A stretch of DNA of 64,000 nt from contig DATKWD010000019.1 of assembly GCA_035529695.1 (NCBI GenBank), forward strand, positions 1 through 64,000, read 5' to 3'. The notes beneath the pieces were generated by a model. The model was not told the DNA's origin. It saw only the letters and a list, made by a program, of their open reading frames with translations, and searched no databases. This document shows positions 36,699-45,211 of this stretch, piece by piece. Every line of letters starts with the position of its first letter. The first letter of the stretch is position 1. The translations under genes were made by a program, and so were the position numbers. This DNA is from DATKWD01 sp035529695 (GTDB lineage Bacteria; Actinomycetota; Acidimicrobiia; Acidimicrobiales; Salinilacustritrichaceae).

Positions 36699-38611
36699 TG
36701 GGCGGCTTCGGACCTCCCGCCGGAAGCCCGTTCGCCGGTCCCGGCGGCGGACAGAACCTTCCCTTCGCCGGTGTTCCCCCCGAGCTGGCCGAACGCGCCC
36801 AGGCCGTGCTCGACACCGAACCCGATCACGCCGAGCCGCAGGTCGACTTCGAGCAGTACGAGTCGGACCGTCGCCCGTTCACCTTGCGCCGGTTCGTCGG
36901 TCCTCACCGCTGGGGGCTGCTGGTCGCCGCACTCCTGGTCATCATCGAGACGGTGATGGTCACCTCGGGTCCGTTCCTCATCGGCGAGGGCATCGACCGA
37001 GGAGTGCTGGCGAGCGACGAAGGGGCGCTGTTCGCCATCGCCATGATCTACGTGGTCACGGTGGTTCTCGGTTCGATCGCGTCGGGACTCCGGGTCAGCT
37101 TCACCGGACGCCTCGGCGAGAAGCTCATGTACGAGTTGCGGATCCGGGTGTTCTCGCACTTCCAGCGCCTCTCACTCGACTTCTTCACCGGCGAGAAGGC
37201 CGGACGTCTCATGACCCGGATGACCAGCGACATCGACGCGTTGACCGCCTTGTTCCAGGAGGGTCTGGTCAACATGTTCGTCCAGGCCCTGACCCTGTTC
37301 ATCATCACCGTCGTGATGTTCCTGGTGAACCCGATGCTGGCGGGCGCCATGATCGTCGGCAGCGTGCCGATCATGCTGGCGCTGACGCTTTGGTTCCGAG
37401 GCGCCAGCGATCGCGGCTACACGGTGGTGCGCGACCGCATCGCCGATGTGCTCGCCGATCTGCAGGAGAACATCGCCGGCGTGAGGGTCATCGCCACCCA
37501 CAACCGGCGGCGCCACAACGTCGTGCACCACACCAACGTGGTCGGTGAGTATCGGACTGCCAACGACTACACCGCGAGGATCGGTGCCATCTACAGCCCG
37601 GCCACCGAGTTCGTGGGCTACATCGCCCAGGGGTTGCTGTTGTTGATCGGCGGCTGGATGGTCAGCGACGGACAGCTGACGCTGGGCGAGCTCACGAGCT
37701 TCTTCCTGTATCTCACGATGTTCTTCGCTCCGATCCAGCAGCTCGTGCAGCTCTACAACACCTACCAGCAGGGTCAGGCAGCCATCGCGAAGCTGCGCGA
37801 CCTGTTCGCGACGGCTCCGTCGGTCGAACAGGCCGTCGACGCCGTGCCCCTTCCACCGATGCGCGGCGAGATCGAACTCGACCACGTGACCTTCGGGTAC
37901 ACGTCCGACACGCCCGTCCTCACCGATGTGAGCCTGACCATCGCCGCGGGTGAGACCTTTGCGCTGGTGGGGGAGACCGGCGCCGGGAAGTCGACCATCG
38001 CGAAGCTGGTCACCCGCTTCTACGACCCGCAAGCGGGCGCCGTGAGGATCGACGGTCACGACGTGCGAGAGGTGACGTTCGAGTCGCTCCGCAGCCAGAT
38101 CGGCGTCGTCCCGCAGGAACCGTTTCTCTTCGGCGGCACGGTCCGCGACAACATCACCTTCGCCCGCCCGGACGCCGACGACGAAGAGGTGTGGGAGGCG
38201 TGTGTCGCGACCGGAATCGACGATCTGGTCGAGCGTCAGGGGAACGGACTCGACAGTGTGATCCACGAACGTGGGGCGTCGCTGTCCTCGGGCGAGCGGC
38301 AGCTCCTGGCACTCGCCCGGGCGTTCCTCGCTCGCCCGCGGGTGTTGGTGCTCGACGAGGCGACCTCGAACCTCGACCTTCGATCCGAGACCCAGATCGA
38401 GCGGGCGCTCGACCGGTTGCTCGAGGGACGGACGGCGATCATCATCGCGCACCGGCTGGCCACGGCCATGCGGGCCGATCGCATCGCCGTGGTCCACGCG
38501 GGTGGCATCGTCGAGCTCGGGAGCCACGACGAACTGGTGCAACTCGGCGGGCACTATGCAGCGATGTACGCCACCTGGCAGGCACACTCGGCCGGCGAGT
38601 CCGTTTCTTGA
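36698..38611 (+). CDS. ABC exporter half-transporter, catalytic partner
   Basis: A 637-residue half-transporter with a glycine/proline-rich N-terminus, six membrane helices and an ATPase domain with Walker A GETGAGKST, Q-loop VPQEPF and Walker B VLVLDEATSNLD, which keeps the catalytic Glu. Its signature is altered to LSSGERQ. The altered signature faces the degenerate site of the upstream protein, so the dimer would have one active and one inactive ATP site. The ATG overlaps the upstream stop by one base. Substrates are probably hydrophobic compounds or lipids. Confidence 0.88.
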   Translation: MGGFGPPAGSPFAGPGGGQNLPFAGVPPELAERAQAVLDTEPDHAEPQVDFEQYESDRRPFTLRRFVGPHRWGLLVAALLVIIETVMVTSGPFLIGEGIDRGVLASDEGALFAIAMIYVVTVVLGSIASGLRVSFTGRLGEKLMYELRIRVFSHFQRLSLDFFTGEKAGRLMTRMTSDIDALTALFQEGLVNMFVQALTLFIITVVMFLVNPMLAGAMIVGSVPIMLALTLWFRGASDRGYTVVRDRIADVLADLQENIAGVRVIATHNRRRHNVVHHTNVVGEYRTANDYTARIGAIYSPATEFVGYIAQGLLLLIGGWMVSDGQLTLGELTSFFLYLTMFFAPIQQLVQLYNTYQQGQAAIAKLRDLFATAPSVEQAVDAVPLPPMRGEIELDHVTFGYTSDTPVLTDVSLTIAAGETFALVGETGAGKSTIAKLVTRFYDPQAGAVRIDGHDVREVTFESLRSQIGVVPQEPFLFGGTVRDNITFARPDADDEEVWEACVATGIDDLVERQGNGLDSVIHERGASLSSGERQLLALARAFLARPRVLVLDEATSNLDLRSETQIERALDRLLEGRTAIIIAHRLATAMRADRIAVVHAGGIVELGSHDELVQLGGHYAAMYATWQAHSAGESVS

Positions 38612-39324
38612 CACCAGTCGACTGGATGCTCGTCACCGTGGTGATGTTCGTCGGCGCAGGCATTCAGGGTGGCGTCGGCTTCGGCATGAACCTGATCGCC
38701 GCGCCGATCCTGCTGCTCATCGACCCTCGCCTCGTCCCGGGGCCGGCGGTGCTCGCGGCCGCCGTCATCACGCTGCTCACCGCGATCCGCGATCATCGAG
38801 GGCTGTCGCTGGGCGACGTGAAGTGGGCATTCGTCGGCCGCCTGCCAGGCACCGGTGCGGCCATCGCCGTGCTCCTGGCCGTGTCGGGATCGGCGTTGTC
38901 GCTCACGCTGGCAGCGATCGTGTTGGCTGCGGTGGCGATCAGCGCGAGCGGAGTGAACATTCCGGTTCGCCCATCGTCGCTCCTCGCAGCGGGCGCGGCG
39001 TCGGGATTCATGGGCACGATCTCGTCGATCGGCGGTCCGCCCATGGCCGTGCTGTACGCGGGCGAAGAGGGGGTGAAGTTGCGCGGCACCCTCGCCGGGT
39101 TCTTCTTCCTCGGCACGTTCGTCTCGATCGCCGCGCTGGTGGTCGCCGGGCGGTTCGGCAGCACCGAGATCGTTCTCGCAGCAGGGCTGGTGCCGGGGAT
39201 CGTGGTCGGCTTCTCGATGTCCGCTCAGCTCGCGCGCCGGCTCGATGCCGGGTACACGCGCATGGCCGTGCTCGCCGTGTCGTCGTTGGCGGCGGTGTCG
39301 GTCGTGCTGACCGAGGTGCTCTGA
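38608..39324 (+). CDS. TauE/SafE family sulfite exporter-like permease
   Basis: About 238 residues with eight or so hydrophobic helices. The family pattern is seen in GAGIQGGVGFGMNLIAAPILLL and its repeat GFMGTISSIGGPPMAVLY. These transporters move sulfite, sulfoacetate or related anions. The TTG at 38608 overlaps the upstream stop (TTGA); ATG 38626 is an alternative start. It is probably the last gene of the marR-ABC operon. Confidence 0.8.
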   Translation: MTPVDWMLVTVVMFVGAGIQGGVGFGMNLIAAPILLLIDPRLVPGPAVLAAAVITLLTAIRDHRGLSLGDVKWAFVGRLPGTGAAIAVLLAVSGSALSLTLAAIVLAAVAISASGVNIPVRPSSLLAAGAASGFMGTISSIGGPPMAVLYAGEEGVKLRGTLAGFFFLGTFVSIAALVVAGRFGSTEIVLAAGLVPGIVVGFSMSAQLARRLDAGYTRMAVLAVSSLAAVSVVLTEVL

Positions 39325-39328
39325 GCGA

Positions 39329-39529
39329 TCAGTTCGCGGTGATGATGCTGTTGCCCGAGGTGCTCAGGCTGTCGCCCGTGTCGCCGCCCAGCGCTGTCAC
39401 GGCTGCGAAGCAGGCCAGGGCGATGAGCGAGATGAGAAGGGCGTACTCGACCAGCGACGCTCCGTCTTCACGGTGCCGCTGAAGGGCGGCGCGAAAGGCG
39501 ATGTGGAAGCGGGCAAGGGGTGTTCGCAT
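39329..39529 (-). CDS. Flp/Fap-type pilin
   Basis: A 66-residue prepilin with a basic leader, cleavage motif GASLVEYALL (Glu at +5 after Gly), and a hydrophobic stretch (ISLIALACFAAVTALGG). It is the subunit of a tight-adherence (Tad) pilus. No Tad assembly genes lie in this window. A weak GAACGAAAG ribosome-binding site precedes it. Confidence 0.88.
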   Translation of the reverse strand: MRTPLARFHIAFRAALQRHREDGASLVEYALLISLIALACFAAVTALGGDTGDSLSTSGNSIITAN

Positions 39530-39683
39530 CTGAATCGGCTTTCGTTCGAATGGTCAGAGAGTCTGTCTCGGGCTCCTTCTCGCGCCCGCAGTGTCCGTAG
39601 CGACGATACCACACAAAGTGACCGAGGTCGAACGGTTGGGGGTGAGGTCGGCGGGTGTCCGCGTTCGGCGAAAGACCCGCTCG

Positions 39684-39689
39684 TAGGGT
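39684..39689 (+). promoter_or_regulatory. -10 box (TAGGGT) before a leader peptide and response regulator
   Basis: TAGGGT ends 7 nt before an ATG (39697) that opens a six-codon frame, and 24 nt before the regulator ATG. Confidence 0.4.
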
Positions 39690-39696
39690 TCGCCCG

Positions 39697-39717
39697 ATGA
39701 CCGAGGAAACCGGATGA
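39697..39717 (+). other. Possible leaderless upstream ORF MTEETG overlapping the regulator start
   Basis: Six codons end in a TGA that overlaps the next ATG as ATGA. The codons for Glu-Glu (GAGGAAA) also form the regulator's ribosome-binding site. The layout suggests translational coupling. Confidence 0.35.
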
Positions 39718-40079
39718 AGCGCACCCTGGTGATCTGCGATGACGACCCGATGGCACGCAAAGTGATCGAGATGCTCGCTGTGCAGGCAGGCTACGAGGTC
39801 GTCGCCGAGGTCGATCTGGCGGTCCGTGCGGTCGAGATGGCTGCCTATCACCAACCCGGCGTGCTGGTGATGGACGTCTCGATGCCGGGGATGCGGGGCA
39901 CCGAAGCGGTCGCTCTCGCACGTGAGGCGTCCGAGGACACCCGCATCATCCTGGTGTCGGCCTTCGACCTCATTCCGAGGGGCGCCGTTCCCGGCGGCGC
40001 CTACGACGTGGTCGACAAGACCGACTTCGGCTACTTGGCATCGGTGCTCGCGAGCATCCCGACCATCGCCGCAGCCTGA
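39714..40079 (+). CDS. Single-domain response regulator
   Basis: A 121-residue receiver domain without an output domain: acidic pocket ICDDDPMARKVIEML, phosphoacceptor Asp in VLVMDVSMPGMRG, Ser in LVSAFD and Lys in DVVDKTDF. It probably works by protein contact in a phosphorelay. The stop overlaps the start of the following crotonase gene by one base. Confidence 0.85.
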   Translation: MKRTLVICDDDPMARKVIEMLAVQAGYEVVAEVDLAVRAVEMAAYHQPGVLVMDVSMPGMRGTEAVALAREASEDTRIILVSAFDLIPRGAVPGGAYDVVDKTDFGYLASVLASIPTIAAA

Positions 40080-40972
40080 TGTCCGAGGGCGCCTCGTTCG
40101 AGGACATCTCCTACGAGGTCGAGGATCGGGTGCTCACCATCACCCTCGATCGGCCGGACCAGCTCAACGCCTTCACCGTTCGGATGCAGCACGAGCTGTG
40201 TGTCGCGCTCGACCGCGCAGACGCCGATGACGAGGTGCGTGCGGTCATCGTGACCGGGCGCGGCCGCGGGTTCTGCGCCGGCGCGGATCTGTCGATGGGT
40301 GCCCAGACCTTCGACATCGAGGCCAACACCGGCGACTCGGCCGCGGTGTCGGGCGACGGTGCGGAGTCCGACGTGCATCGCGACGAAGGCGGCCTGCTGA
40401 CGCTGCGCATCTTCGACATCACCAAGCCGATCATCGCCGCCGTCAACGGTGCCGCGGTCGGGGTCGGGGTCACCATGATGCTGCCGATGGACATCCGCAT
40501 CGCGTCCGATTCGGCCCGGTTCGGATTCGTGTTCGCCCGCAGGGGCATCGTGCCCGAGGCGTGCTCGTCGTACTTCCTGCCACGTCTCGTCGGCATCGAC
40601 CGAGCGCTCGAGTGGGCCTACACCGGCAAGGTGTTCGACGCTGCCGAAGCCCTTGATGGTGGACTGGTCCGTGAGGTCGTGCCGGCCGACCAGTTGCTCG
40701 GTCGTGCTCGCGAGATCGCTCGTGAGATCGCCGACAACACCTCGGCCGTGTCGGTGGCACTGACCCGACAGATGATGTGGAAGATGCTCGGCGCCTCCCA
40801 CCCGATCGAGGCGCACCGTGTCGACAGTCGTGGCATCAATGCACTGGGCGCCAGCGCGGATGCACGCGAGGGCGTCGTGTCGTTCCTCGAGAAGCGTCCC
40901 GCCGCCTTCACCGACAAGGTGTCCGCCGACATGCCCGACTTCTATCCATGGTGGGAGCCCGAGGAGTTCTAG
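40079..40972 (+). CDS. Enoyl-CoA hydratase/isomerase family protein
   Basis: A 297-residue crotonase-fold protein: DRPDQLNAF, oxyanion-hole segment GRGFCAGADLSMG, KPIIAAVNGAAVGVG, and GFVFARRGIVPEACSSYF where the catalytic glutamate is expected. It likely hydrates enoyl-CoA in fatty acid breakdown. A charged insert (about 82-102) lengthens the substrate loop. It is coupled to the response regulator gene. Confidence 0.88.
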   Translation: MSEGASFEDISYEVEDRVLTITLDRPDQLNAFTVRMQHELCVALDRADADDEVRAVIVTGRGRGFCAGADLSMGAQTFDIEANTGDSAAVSGDGAESDVHRDEGGLLTLRIFDITKPIIAAVNGAAVGVGVTMMLPMDIRIASDSARFGFVFARRGIVPEACSSYFLPRLVGIDRALEWAYTGKVFDAAEALDGGLVREVVPADQLLGRAREIAREIADNTSAVSVALTRQMMWKMLGASHPIEAHRVDSRGINALGASADAREGVVSFLEKRPAAFTDKVSADMPDFYPWWEPEEF

Positions 40973-40987
40973 AGCGGTTGCCCGCCG

Positions 40988-41701
40988 TCACCGAGCCTCG
41001 CCGACCACCTCGAAGCCGTTGTCGCCGAAGCCGATCTCCTTGCCGCGGTTGATGCTGACCCAGTCGCGGGCCTGGAGGTAGGGCCTGAAGGTCTCGACGA
41101 TGGCGGCCTCGTCTGCCTTGGTCTTGGGCTTCTGGAGTTCGTAGACGTTGGGGAACTCGGTCCAGGCCGTCACGGCATGCCAGAGGCGCACGGCGGCGTC
41201 GCCCGTGGGCGGGTCGATCAGGACCGGCCCGTACAGGCAGTGATCGCCGAAGAACAGCGTGGGCACGCCGTAGCCGCCGTGGTCGACGACCTTCTGGTGT
41301 TCGTCGCGGACCTCGTCATGAGTCGTCGGGTCGGCGATCGCCTGGTCGACGAGTCCGGGGTCGAAACCGAGCTCATCCAGCAGGTGGCGGGCAACGTCGG
41401 GCTCGTGCGGCTTGAGGCCGTCTTCATGCAGCGCCCGGCCTGACCGCTCGTACCAGGCGTCGAGCATCGCCATGTCCTGGCGACGCAGCAGCACCCCGAT
41501 GCGCATCATCGACCATCCGTAGGACCACTCGCGCTCCCACGGGTGCTTCTTGCCCTCGACCCGATTGATCTCCTCGAGGCTGAAGAACTTCCACGAGATC
41601 TCGATGCCCATCTCGTCGCGTACGGCCCGGATCCACTTCGAGGTCTGGTAGGCGTACGGGCACATCACATCGAAGTGGAAGTCGACCGAGGAAGCGTCCA
41701 T
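40988..41701 (-). CDS. DsbA family (thioredoxin-fold) protein
   Basis: A 237-residue DsbA/FrnE-like protein. The active-site segment is FHFDVMCPYAYQTSKW, with a single Cys coded by TGC in a C-P-Y-A motif, followed by an all-helical insert and YGVPTLFFGDHCLYGPVL with the cis-proline. The C-terminus GPVLIDPP and WTEFPNVYELQKPKT matches mycothiol-linked DsbA-like proteins. ATG 41701 has TACACT 7 nt upstream; a start at 41728 would run into the divergent gene. Confidence 0.8.
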   Translation of the reverse strand: MDASSVDFHFDVMCPYAYQTSKWIRAVRDEMGIEISWKFFSLEEINRVEGKKHPWEREWSYGWSMMRIGVLLRRQDMAMLDAWYERSGRALHEDGLKPHEPDVARHLLDELGFDPGLVDQAIADPTTHDEVRDEHQKVVDHGGYGVPTLFFGDHCLYGPVLIDPPTGDAAVRLWHAVTAWTEFPNVYELQKPKTKADEAAIVETFRPYLQARDWVSINRGKEIGFGDNGFEVVGEAR

Positions 41702-41708
41702 GGGTTCG

Positions 41709-41718
41709 AGTGTAGGTT
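41709..41718. promoter_or_regulatory. Overlapping divergent -10 boxes
   Basis: Minus-strand TACACT (41714-41709) and plus-strand TAGGTT (41713-41718) share a central TA. They sit 7 and 8 nt from the two start codons, which are only 25 bp apart. Confidence 0.55.
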
Positions 41719-41726
41719 CGCCGTCC

Positions 41727-42536
41727 ATGAGCCCTCCTGTGGTCGACCTCCTGCGCACCGAATGGTCCACCCTCGCCGAAGTCGGTGACTCGCTGTCCGA
41801 CAACGACTGGGACCGGGGCACCGACCTCCCTGGTTGGACAGTGCGCGACAACCTCTCGCACATCATCGGCACCGAGCTTCAGCTGCTGGGCGAGTCTCCT
41901 GCCCCCTTGCCGGGTGATCCGCCGGCTCACGTGAAGAACCCGATCGGCGAGATGAACGAGGCCTGGATCCAGGAGCGTCGCGGACGATCTGGTGCCGCGG
42001 TACTCGCCGAGTTCAAGGATGTCGCCGCCCGACGGCTCGCAGCGCTCGACGGGTTCACCGACGCGCAGTGGGACCAGGAGATGCCCGGCCCGACCGGCAT
42101 CGTGCCCTACTCGGAGTTCATCAACATCCGGGTGATGGACAGTTGGGTGCACGAGCAGGACATCCGTCGGGCGGTCGGCAGGCCGGGCAACATCTCGGGG
42201 CCGGTGGCCGATCACTCGCTGGCCCGCTACGAGCCGGCCATGGGATTCGTCGTCGGCAAGAAGGCCGGCGCCGCCGAGGGTCAGTCGGTGGTCTTCGATC
42301 TGACAGGGGTGCAGGGGCGCACGATCGCCGTGCAGGTCGTCGACGGCCGAGCGCAGGTGTCGGGCGACTCGCCGTCCGAGCCGACGGTGAAGCTGACCAT
42401 GGACGCCGAGACCTGGTGGTGTCTGTCGCTCGGCCGCTGGGACGGCGAGTCGGTACTGGCACAGGGCAAGGTCGCCATCGACGGTGATCAGGACCTGGGA
42501 AGCGCCGTCGTCACGAACCTCGCCTTCATGATCTGA
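41727..42536 (+). CDS. Maleylpyruvate isomerase family mycothiol-dependent enzyme
   Basis: A 269-residue protein with the DinB-like MDMPI N-terminal domain: LPGWTVRDNLSHIIGTELQ, MDSWVHEQDIRRAVGRPG (metal-binding His), and an SCP2-like C-terminus (VKLTMDAETWWCLSLGRW). The histidines at HIIG and VHEQD fit the metal triad of the family. Members use mycothiol for isomerisation or transfer; the substrate is unknown. It faces a DsbA-like gene across a 25-bp promoter region. Confidence 0.85.
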   Translation: MSPPVVDLLRTEWSTLAEVGDSLSDNDWDRGTDLPGWTVRDNLSHIIGTELQLLGESPAPLPGDPPAHVKNPIGEMNEAWIQERRGRSGAAVLAEFKDVAARRLAALDGFTDAQWDQEMPGPTGIVPYSEFINIRVMDSWVHEQDIRRAVGRPGNISGPVADHSLARYEPAMGFVVGKKAGAAEGQSVVFDLTGVQGRTIAVQVVDGRAQVSGDSPSEPTVKLTMDAETWWCLSLGRWDGESVLAQGKVAIDGDQDLGSAVVTNLAFMI

Positions 42537-42613
42537 GCTGTCCAGGCAGTTGATCCGGGCATGACCGCCGGCGAGCCGCGCCTGAAATCGTCCCCGGTTG
42601 GCATCGGGAGCGC

Positions 42614-43495
42614 CTACCCGGTGAGCGACTTCGCCGACCGCAGATAGCCGCCGGCGTCGATGATCTGGCGGCTCCACGCCCTCAGCACCTCGTTGACGCG
42701 GTCGAAGTCGTCGCCGAGGCGGTCGGTGACCCGGAGCATCTGTTCGTCGGTGGTGGCCTCGACGGCCTCTCGTGCCATTCGGCCGGCGTCGGTGAACGCC
42801 CCGTCGTCGATCAGGCTGCGGGCGCGTAGCCTCGCGACGGCGTCGTCCATGTCGGTGTCGTTCCAGGCTCTGGTGCGGAGGTAGCTGCGCATCGGCAGGC
42901 CCCAGAAGAGCTCGGTCAGCAGCCCGATCTCGACGGCGTCGAAGCCGGCCGCCGTCCATGCCGCGGTGTGGCTGTCGCCGCGGTACTCGCGGATGCGATC
43001 GCCGGCGACGAACAGGTCGCGCCAATCGTCCTCGCCCGTGTACGGCATCGACAGCGTGCCGGCGTACAGCGGCCGTCCGGCCGGCGGTGCTCCGTTGACG
43101 GCATCGATCAGCGCATCTGCGACCTCGCGCACCTCGGGCGGATCTCCGAGGATCCTTCGTAGCTGGGCGACGGCGCCCGAGACCCTGGCCTCGACCAAGT
43201 CCTCCGGGGTGCTGATCGCCCACGCCATGTCGATTGCGGGCACCACGGCAGCGGGGTTGAAGACGGCGAAGGCCGCAGCCACCACCTCGCCCGCGACGCG
43301 ACCCATGCTGGCACCGCGGCTGCCGAAGTAGGCGACTCCGTCGGGAAGGGCGACTCCATCGCTGGTCAGCGGGCTCGGTTGGAAGCCGAGCGACTCGTAC
43401 TGTGCATGGCACTCTGGGGAGAAGAACACCCCGCCGATCACCGGTTCGAGCACGTCCCGGAACGTTCGGGCTCGTCGGTGGGCGGCGGTGGTCAT
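42614..43495 (-). CDS. SCO6745-like helix-turn-helix family protein
   Basis: A 293-residue alpha-helical protein: LEPVIGGVFFSPECHAQYESLGF, FGSRGASMGRVAGEVVAAAF, and ARLRARSLIDDGAFTDAGRMAREAVE, the last part having a winged-helix look. This is the pattern of actinobacterial SCO6745-like proteins, whose function is unknown. It is divergent from nudC with 34 bp between the starts. Confidence 0.7.
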   Translation of the reverse strand: MTTAAHRRARTFRDVLEPVIGGVFFSPECHAQYESLGFQPSPLTSDGVALPDGVAYFGSRGASMGRVAGEVVAAAFAVFNPAAVVPAIDMAWAISTPEDLVEARVSGAVAQLRRILGDPPEVREVADALIDAVNGAPPAGRPLYAGTLSMPYTGEDDWRDLFVAGDRIREYRGDSHTAAWTAAGFDAVEIGLLTELFWGLPMRSYLRTRAWNDTDMDDAVARLRARSLIDDGAFTDAGRMAREAVEATTDEQMLRVTDRLGDDFDRVNEVLRAWSRQIIDAGGYLRSAKSLTG

Positions 43496-43529
43496 GCGCT
43501 CATCGTGGCAGGCGCGGCATGATCGTGCG

Positions 43530-44309
43530 ATGGAAGACCTGCGGCTCCCGATCGAACCACCCAGCGACGATGGCGACCGGGTGGTGTTCTACGTCGACCG
43601 GACCGAGATCGCCGTCCACGCCGACGCCGAACCGGAGCCGTCGAGCCTCTACCTCGGCACCACGGGTGGCACCCACTACTGGGCTGTCGATGTGGACGGT
43701 GACGGCATCCCCGACGGGTTCTTCGGCGCACCGCTGATGGGGCTCTACGGCAAGGTGGACGAACCGACGTGGACCCTTGCCGGACGTGCCGTGCAGCTCG
43801 TCGAGTGGCAGCGCACCCACCAGTTCTGCGGCCGATGCGCCACCCCGACCGAGCAGGCCGATGGCGAACGGGCGCGGCGTTGCCCGGCGTGTGGCCTCAT
43901 GGCCTTCCCGCGACTGGCTCCAGCAGTCATCACGCTCGTGACCGACGACGACGGGCGAGCGTTGCTGGCCCGCGGCAAGGCGTTCCCGATCCCGATGTAC
44001 AGCTGTCTCGCCGGGTTCGTCGAGCCGGGGGAGAACCTCGAACAGGCGGTGCGACGCGAGGTGCTCGAAGAGGTCGGCCTCGTGGTCGGCGACGTCGTCT
44101 ACCACTCGAGCCAACCGTGGCCATTTCCTCACTCGCTCATGATCGGTTTCACTGCCCGGTTGGAGTCGGGCGAGATCGAATGTGACCCGACCGAGATCGT
44201 CGACGCCAACTGGTACGCCCGCGACGACCTGCCGGCCATCCCGCCGGGCATGAGCATCGCTCGCAAGCTGATCGACGCGTGGCTCGTGGGCGAGATCGGC
44301 GACGCATGA
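43530..44309 (+). CDS. nudC: NAD(+) diphosphatase (NADH pyrophosphatase)
   Basis: A 259-residue Nudix hydrolase. Four zinc-ribbon cysteines (100, 103, 118, 121), the Nudix box GFVEPGENLEQAVRREVLEEVG (about 162-183), and the NADH-specific SQPWPFP are all present. NudC hydrolyses NADH or NAD+ and can remove NAD caps from RNA. Its stop overlaps the following LLM oxidoreductase start (ATGA). Confidence 0.94.
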   Translation: MEDLRLPIEPPSDDGDRVVFYVDRTEIAVHADAEPEPSSLYLGTTGGTHYWAVDVDGDGIPDGFFGAPLMGLYGKVDEPTWTLAGRAVQLVEWQRTHQFCGRCATPTEQADGERARRCPACGLMAFPRLAPAVITLVTDDDGRALLARGKAFPIPMYSCLAGFVEPGENLEQAVRREVLEEVGLVVGDVVYHSSQPWPFPHSLMIGFTARLESGEIECDPTEIVDANWYARDDLPAIPPGMSIARKLIDAWLVGEIGDA

Positions 44310-45193
44310 AGATCGGGATGACGATTCCCTCGATGATCGACCGAACCGACCGAGACACGTTCCTTGCCTGGTGTCGACGGGTCGACGAGGGCCCGTTCTC
44401 GACGCTCGCCGTCGGCGAGAGGATCACGTACCACAACCTCGAGATGATGACGTCGCTCGCCGCGGCTGCGTCGGTGACCGAACGGGTTCGGCTGATGTCG
44501 ACCGTCGTCATCTTGCCGATGCATCCGGCGAACCTCATCGCGAAGCAGATGGCGACCATCGACGTCATCTCAGGGGGGCGTCTCGACGTCGGTGTCGGCG
44601 TCGGGGGACGCGACGCCGACTTCCGGGCGGTCGAGGGACGGTTCGATCACCGCCATCAGCGTATGGACGACCAGGTCGCCCAGATGCGACGGGTGTGGGC
44701 CGGAGAACCCGCCGCCCCGGACCTCGGCCCGATCGGCCCACGCCCGGTCCAGGCGGGCGGGCCTCCGGTCTACGCGGGGGTCCTCGGCCCGAAGGCCATC
44801 GCCCGGGCCGCCCAGTGGGCGGTGGGCGTCACGGGCTTCGTCACCGATCCCGACCAGGCGCAGGCCGAACTGACCTTCATCAACGTGCGAGACGCGTGGG
44901 ACGCGGCAGGCCGCAGCGAGCCACCGGTGCTCACCACGTCGTTCTGGTACGGGCTCGGCGCCGACGGCGACGAACGCGCCCGAGCCTACGCCCGCAGGTA
45001 CCTCGGCATCTTCGGAGACGACTTCGCCGTGGCGATGGCCGACTCGATGACCATGACCACCGAAGCAGCGCTCCTCGCGGGCCTCGGTGGCCTGGCCGAC
45101 GCCGGCTGCGACGAGATCATCCTGGTCCCTACCACCGACGACCTCGACGAACTCGACCGGACGATCGAGGTCATCAACCGGTTCACCACCTAG
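44306..45193 (+). CDS. LLM class flavin-dependent oxidoreductase
   Basis: A 295-residue TIM-barrel flavoenzyme of the luciferase-like family: LAVGERITYHNLEMMTSLAAAA, RVRLMSTVVILPMHPANLIAKQMATID, SGGRLDVGVGVGG. The family uses FMN or F420. It is translationally coupled to nudC. The substrate is unknown. Confidence 0.88.
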   Translation: MKIGMTIPSMIDRTDRDTFLAWCRRVDEGPFSTLAVGERITYHNLEMMTSLAAAASVTERVRLMSTVVILPMHPANLIAKQMATIDVISGGRLDVGVGVGGRDADFRAVEGRFDHRHQRMDDQVAQMRRVWAGEPAAPDLGPIGPRPVQAGGPPVYAGVLGPKAIARAAQWAVGVTGFVTDPDQAQAELTFINVRDAWDAAGRSEPPVLTTSFWYGLGADGDERARAYARRYLGIFGDDFAVAMADSMTMTTEAALLAGLGGLADAGCDEIILVPTTDDLDELDRTIEVINRFTT

Positions 45194-45211
45194 AGGCCGC
45201 GACCGTCGGTG

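Noticed and set aside
40988..41701. A second selenoprotein among the DsbA-like proteins
   Set aside because: Its active-site Cys is coded by TGC and the frame has no TGA; the thioredoxin-like protein at 4119-4574 also has ordinary Cys codons.
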